From Lachnospiraceae bacterium (lineage in GTDB: Bacteria > Bacillota > Clostridia > Lachnospirales > Lachnospiraceae), in contig JAGBEV010000031.1 in assembly GCA_017936785.1 (NCBI GenBank), forward strand, positions 89,739 through 153,738: a stretch of DNA of 64,000 bases, written 5' to 3'. The notes under the pieces were generated by a model. The model did not search any database. It was not told the origin of the DNA and saw only the letters and a list, made by a program, of their open reading frames with translations. The position numbers and the translations under genes were made by a program. This document shows positions 61,263 to 64,000 of the stretch, in pieces (the first letter of the stretch is position 1; the number at the start of each line of letters is the position of its first letter).

Positions 61263-62924
61263 ATGAAAAGTGTGGATTTACATGTGCATTCTACCAAGTC
61301 GGATGGGAGTTTTACACCGACGGAGCTGGTGGAGTATGCGTTAAAAAAAGGACTCGCAGCTATTGCTTTGAGCGATCATGATACGACGGAAGGAATTGCT
61401 GAGGCTGTTGCAGCGGCTGAGGGAACCGGACTGGAAGTGATCCCGGCTATTGAGTTTTCTACGGAGTATGAAGGAAAGGACATTCATATTCTGGGGCTTT
61501 ATATTGATTACAGCGGTAAAGAATTCAAGAAGTATCTGAAAGATTTTCAGGAATCCAGGGATCTGCGCAATCATAAAATGTGTCTGAAGCTGACAGAACA
61601 TGGTATTCCTGTTACTTATGAAGAGCTTGCCGAGCATTTTCCCGGAGCGGTATTGACCAGGGCACACTATGCCAAATATATGCTGGAAAAAGGGTTTGTA
61701 AAAAGTATGCCGGAAGCATTTGAGCGATATATCGGCGATCATGCCCCCTGTTTTCTGCCCCGTGAAAAGGTGACGCCCATGCAGGCGGTGAAATTGATCC
61801 TGGATGCCGGCGGAGTGCCCATTCTGGCACATCCAGTACTCTATCATATGAGTGATGCGAGACTGGATAAACTGGTAGCCGATCTAAAGCAGGCAGGACT
61901 CGCAGGTATTGAAGCGGTTTATTCCACTTACAATTCCGCTGAAGAAAGGCAGATGCGCCATCTGGCTGCCAAATATGATCTGTTGATTTCCGGCGGTTCT
62001 GATTTCCATGGCACTACCAAACCTAACCTGGATCTTGGCACCGGATATGGCAGGCTGTTTGTTCCTTATGATATTTTGGAAAATATCAAGGAATACCGGC
62101 GCAAAAACGGCAGATACCGTAACAGGATCATCTTTTCCGATATGGATGGCACGCTGTTAGATGATGAAAAAAAGCTTTCCCCTGAAATATATGGTGGAAT
62201 CATGGATTTTACTGCCCAGGGCGGACGTTTTGTTTTATCCAGCGGAAGACCTTTGGCAAGTATTTTGGAAACCAAAGCGAAACTGGGATTAAATCTGCCC
62301 AATACTTATATCATCGCCTATAACGGTGCTTTGATCTATGACTGCCAACAGGAAACATCCATTTGGGAGCATCGTGTTCCTTATGATTATGTAAAAAAGG
62401 TGTTGGAAGTAGCTGATGAATGCGGTGTTCATGGTCAGACCTATAATGATAATACGATCATTTCCCCCAGGGATGATGAAGAACTGGCATACTACCGCAG
62501 GCACATTCATATGCCTGCCCTGATCACCGAAGATGTGGTTTCTGCTTTGGAAAAAGAACCTTTTAAGCTGATCCTGATTCATCTGAAACAGGACGGAAAA
62601 CTGGAAGAATTCCGCAAGGCACTGGCTCCCTGGGCAGAAGGTAAAATGCACACCTTCTACTCATCCCCTGTTTATCTGGAATGTTGTATGCTGGAGGCTT
62701 CAAAGGGAAATGCAGTTCGTTTTCTTTGTAAACATTTAGGTATTGATATTAAGGATTCCATTGCAGCGGGAGATGCAGCAAATGACATTCCCATGTTGGA
62801 AGCCGCCGGATGCGGCGTCTGTATGTGTAATGGAACAGCGGATACAAAAGCCGCTGCAGACTATATTACAAAGTCAGATAACAATCATAACGGATTTTTG
62901 GAAATATTTACGGAAATTTTATAA
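61263..62924 (+). CDS. Fusion of PHP phosphoesterase and Cof-type HAD phosphatase
   Basis: 553 aa. Residues 1 to about 280 are a PHP domain of the TrpH/YciV type: metal ligands in DLHVHSTKSDG, LSDHDTTEG, AIEFSTEYEG, LAHPVLYH and SGGSDFHG. Residues about 285-553 are a Cof-type HAD: FSDMDGTLLDDE, LSSGRPLASI and AAGDAANDIPMLEAAG. Both sets of catalytic residues are intact. The PHP half is expected to hydrolyse nucleoside 3',5'-bisphosphates or short RNA ends; the HAD half would remove a further phosphate. The frame is continuous across the junction. Confidence 0.93.
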   Translation: MKSVDLHVHSTKSDGSFTPTELVEYALKKGLAAIALSDHDTTEGIAEAVAAAEGTGLEVIPAIEFSTEYEGKDIHILGLYIDYSGKEFKKYLKDFQESRDLRNHKMCLKLTEHGIPVTYEELAEHFPGAVLTRAHYAKYMLEKGFVKSMPEAFERYIGDHAPCFLPREKVTPMQAVKLILDAGGVPILAHPVLYHMSDARLDKLVADLKQAGLAGIEAVYSTYNSAEERQMRHLAAKYDLLISGGSDFHGTTKPNLDLGTGYGRLFVPYDILENIKEYRRKNGRYRNRIIFSDMDGTLLDDEKKLSPEIYGGIMDFTAQGGRFVLSSGRPLASILETKAKLGLNLPNTYIIAYNGALIYDCQQETSIWEHRVPYDYVKKVLEVADECGVHGQTYNDNTIISPRDDEELAYYRRHIHMPALITEDVVSALEKEPFKLILIHLKQDGKLEEFRKALAPWAEGKMHTFYSSPVYLECCMLEASKGNAVRFLCKHLGIDIKDSIAAGDAANDIPMLEAAGCGVCMCNGTADTKAAADYITKSDNNHNGFLEIFTEIL

Positions 62925-63007
62925 AACACCATAGAGAAATAAAATGGCAGAATCTATATGATAATAAAAGCAGCTTCATCTATCCATAGCATTGTCTCAT
63001 GACGGCA

Positions 63008-63043
63008 TAAAAATAAGACCGGGCAATATCCGGTCTTATTTTT
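63008..63043. terminator. Bidirectional terminator after the PHP-HAD gene
   Basis: AAAAATAAGACCGG pairs with CCGGTCTTATTTTT around a 7-8 nt loop. It lies between convergent genes and suits both strands. Confidence 0.88.
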
Positions 63044-63073
63044 ATGGCAAAACTTTTACTATAACAGACTAAA

Positions 63074-63337
63074 TCAACCTTCTACGATCAGGTATCTGCC
63101 ATCGCCTACGGAAAATACCTCATCAGCATCTAAGATATCGTCCTCATTCATGCCTTCCATGTCTATACCCTCTTCATCAAAATATTCCCAGACTTCTTTT
63201 TTGGAATTTACAACAACTGCCATGCACTCTTCTAAAAAGTCACAGGCTTCCTGGGGTGTTTGTGCCACAGGCTCGGGATAAAGCTGTAATTGATTGTCTA
63301 AAAAGCATTTTACTACCGCATCATCAAAATCAGGCAT
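63074..63337 (-). CDS. Small acidic protein of unknown function, Lachnospiraceae type
   Basis: 87 aa, strongly acidic, no signal or membrane segment. AAGGAA precedes the ATG. Segments such as FLDNQLQLYPEPVAQTP, EEACDFLEECMAVVVNS and FSVGDGRYLIVEG look well ordered, and I recall similar small proteins in related gut Clostridia, but no function is known to me. It is followed by an intrinsic terminator. Confidence 0.75.
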   Translation of the reverse strand: MPDFDDAVVKCFLDNQLQLYPEPVAQTPQEACDFLEECMAVVVNSKKEVWEYFDEEGIDMEGMNEDDILDADEVFSVGDGRYLIVEG

Positions 63338-63434
63338 TTTCTATTTTCCTTCCTTTCTTCTGTATCATACATGATTGTATTTTGACATATGATTCTGAAA
63401 AATACAATACGGTCTTATGTTTCATCAGTATATA

Positions 63435-64000
63435 TTACCACCTCAAAAATGCCCGCAGGAAGAAATCGTACATTCTGCTGAGGTTGATAAAAAATATCAT
63501 ACCCCCACAGCCTGCCGACATTTGAAACAGCTGAATGATTTTCCTTCTTATCCATGCAGCCCTCCCGTTTTCCTTTTTTATATTATCTCTTTCCTTCGTT
63601 TTTCTGCACAAAGCGTATGCTACTGTCAGAGTAACCACAGCAGACATTGCATACGCTGTATATCCATTTACAGTTCCGTTTATCCAGAACAGGAAAAATC
63701 TTGAAAATATCGGTCTCAGCATATAAATCCAGAAGGTAACGCCTCCTCCCAGCAACAGGTACTTCCACCTCAGCCACTTTCTCATTGTGCTTGCTGTTAT
63801 CTCTCCTACACATTGTTCCATGGGTTTACTTTCTGTTTTTACTTTTTTCCTGGCTGCCTTCCATTTCAATGCCATATAGCAGAGCAAAATAAACAGTCCA
63901 ATGTTCGCAATCCGTCCTCTGGTCTTTCTGGACTTATTGACCTCATAGACATGCATCCGTTCTACTTCTTCCTCAAATATATGCCTGATATCTTCTGCCC
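63435..64000 (-). CDS. Membrane protein of unknown function, cut by the right edge
   Basis: 173 residues are encoded from an ATG at 63956, but the same frame stays open for 15 more codons to the window edge and reads like protein (EDIRHIFEEEVERM), so the true start is probably outside. Three hydrophobic segments are visible (about 20-32, 66-82 and 93-112 from the internal Met), with a Lys/Arg-rich loop. No family recognised. Confidence 0.6.
   Translation of the reverse strand, partial: AEDIRHIFEEEVERMHVYEVNKSRKTRGRIANIGLFILLCYMALKWKAARKKVKTESKPMEQCVGEITASTMRKWLRWKYLLLGGGVTFWIYMLRPIFSRFFLFWINGTVNGYTAYAMSAVVTLTVAYALCRKTKERDNIKKENGRAAWIRRKIIQLFQMSAGCGGMIFFINLSRMYDFFLRAFLRW

Overview
The window reads as chromosomal DNA of a low-to-mid GC anaerobic Firmicute, most likely a gut Lachnospiraceae (Blautia-like). 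The grounds are the strong AGGAGG-type ribosome binding sites, the CIRCE-groESL arrangement, the rsh-MBL-hemZ gene order, an anaerobic (cbi-type) cobalamin pathway with fused enzymes, an AgrC/LytTR-type two-component pair, a class B sortase, and an 87-aa acidic protein of a type I associate with this family. This assignment is inference from protein character; no rRNA or tRNA gene was found.

Layout. 0-2.1 kb (minus): XRE regulator with membrane domain, a lipoprotein running off the left edge, and a secreted CAP-domain protein. 2.3-14.5 kb: HAD protein, a propeller-like protein behind a large MalT/LuxR-type regulator, hemZ, an MBL hydrolase and the (p)ppGpp enzyme rsh (all minus), then the divergent potassium system ktrB-ktrA, DegV and a hotdog thioesterase. 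14.7-16.3 kb: a zeta-toxin/antitoxin pair and two decayed gene fragments.

16.3-37.4 kb (minus) is one long cobalamin operon. It opens with a cobalamin riboswitch and leader terminator, then reads: exported cobaltochelatase cbiK, a NEAT-like surface protein, a corrinoid/metal-chelate ABC transporter (binding protein, permease, ATPase), cbiD, cbiF, cbiG, cbiH, a cbiJ-cbiE-cbiT fusion, a cbiA-cobT fusion, cobU, cobS, a long hairpin element, a short CobU paralogue, a cobC-like phosphatase, cbiB, cobD, cbiP/cobQ and cbiC, ending at an intrinsic terminator near 15.95 kb. Uptake, cobalt insertion, ring contraction and methylation, amidation, aminopropanol attachment and nucleotide-loop assembly are together under one switch. 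cbiL and the corrinoid adenosyltransferase are not in the window.

37.4-39.9 kb: MATE transporter and divergent LysR regulator. 39.9-53.3 kb (minus): a chemoreceptor, LytTR response regulator, AgrC-like kinase, sortase B, prolyl-tRNA deacylase and a 2652-aa wall-anchored adhesin with five N-terminal isopeptide-type modules and 16 SpaA/Cna-B repeats. 53.6-55.8 kb: groES-groEL under CIRCE. 55.9-64 kb: HAD phosphatase, two GGDEF proteins flanking a YjfB-like motility gene, an ABC-F ATPase, a PHP-HAD fusion, a small acidic conserved protein and a membrane protein cut by the right edge.

The parts most worth a second look are the approximately 250-bp nested hairpin between cobS and the short cobU, the lipoprotein CbiK with NEAT-like protein and transporter at the head of the B12 operon, the giant adhesin with its neighbouring sortase B, and the PHP-HAD and CbiA-CobT fusions.
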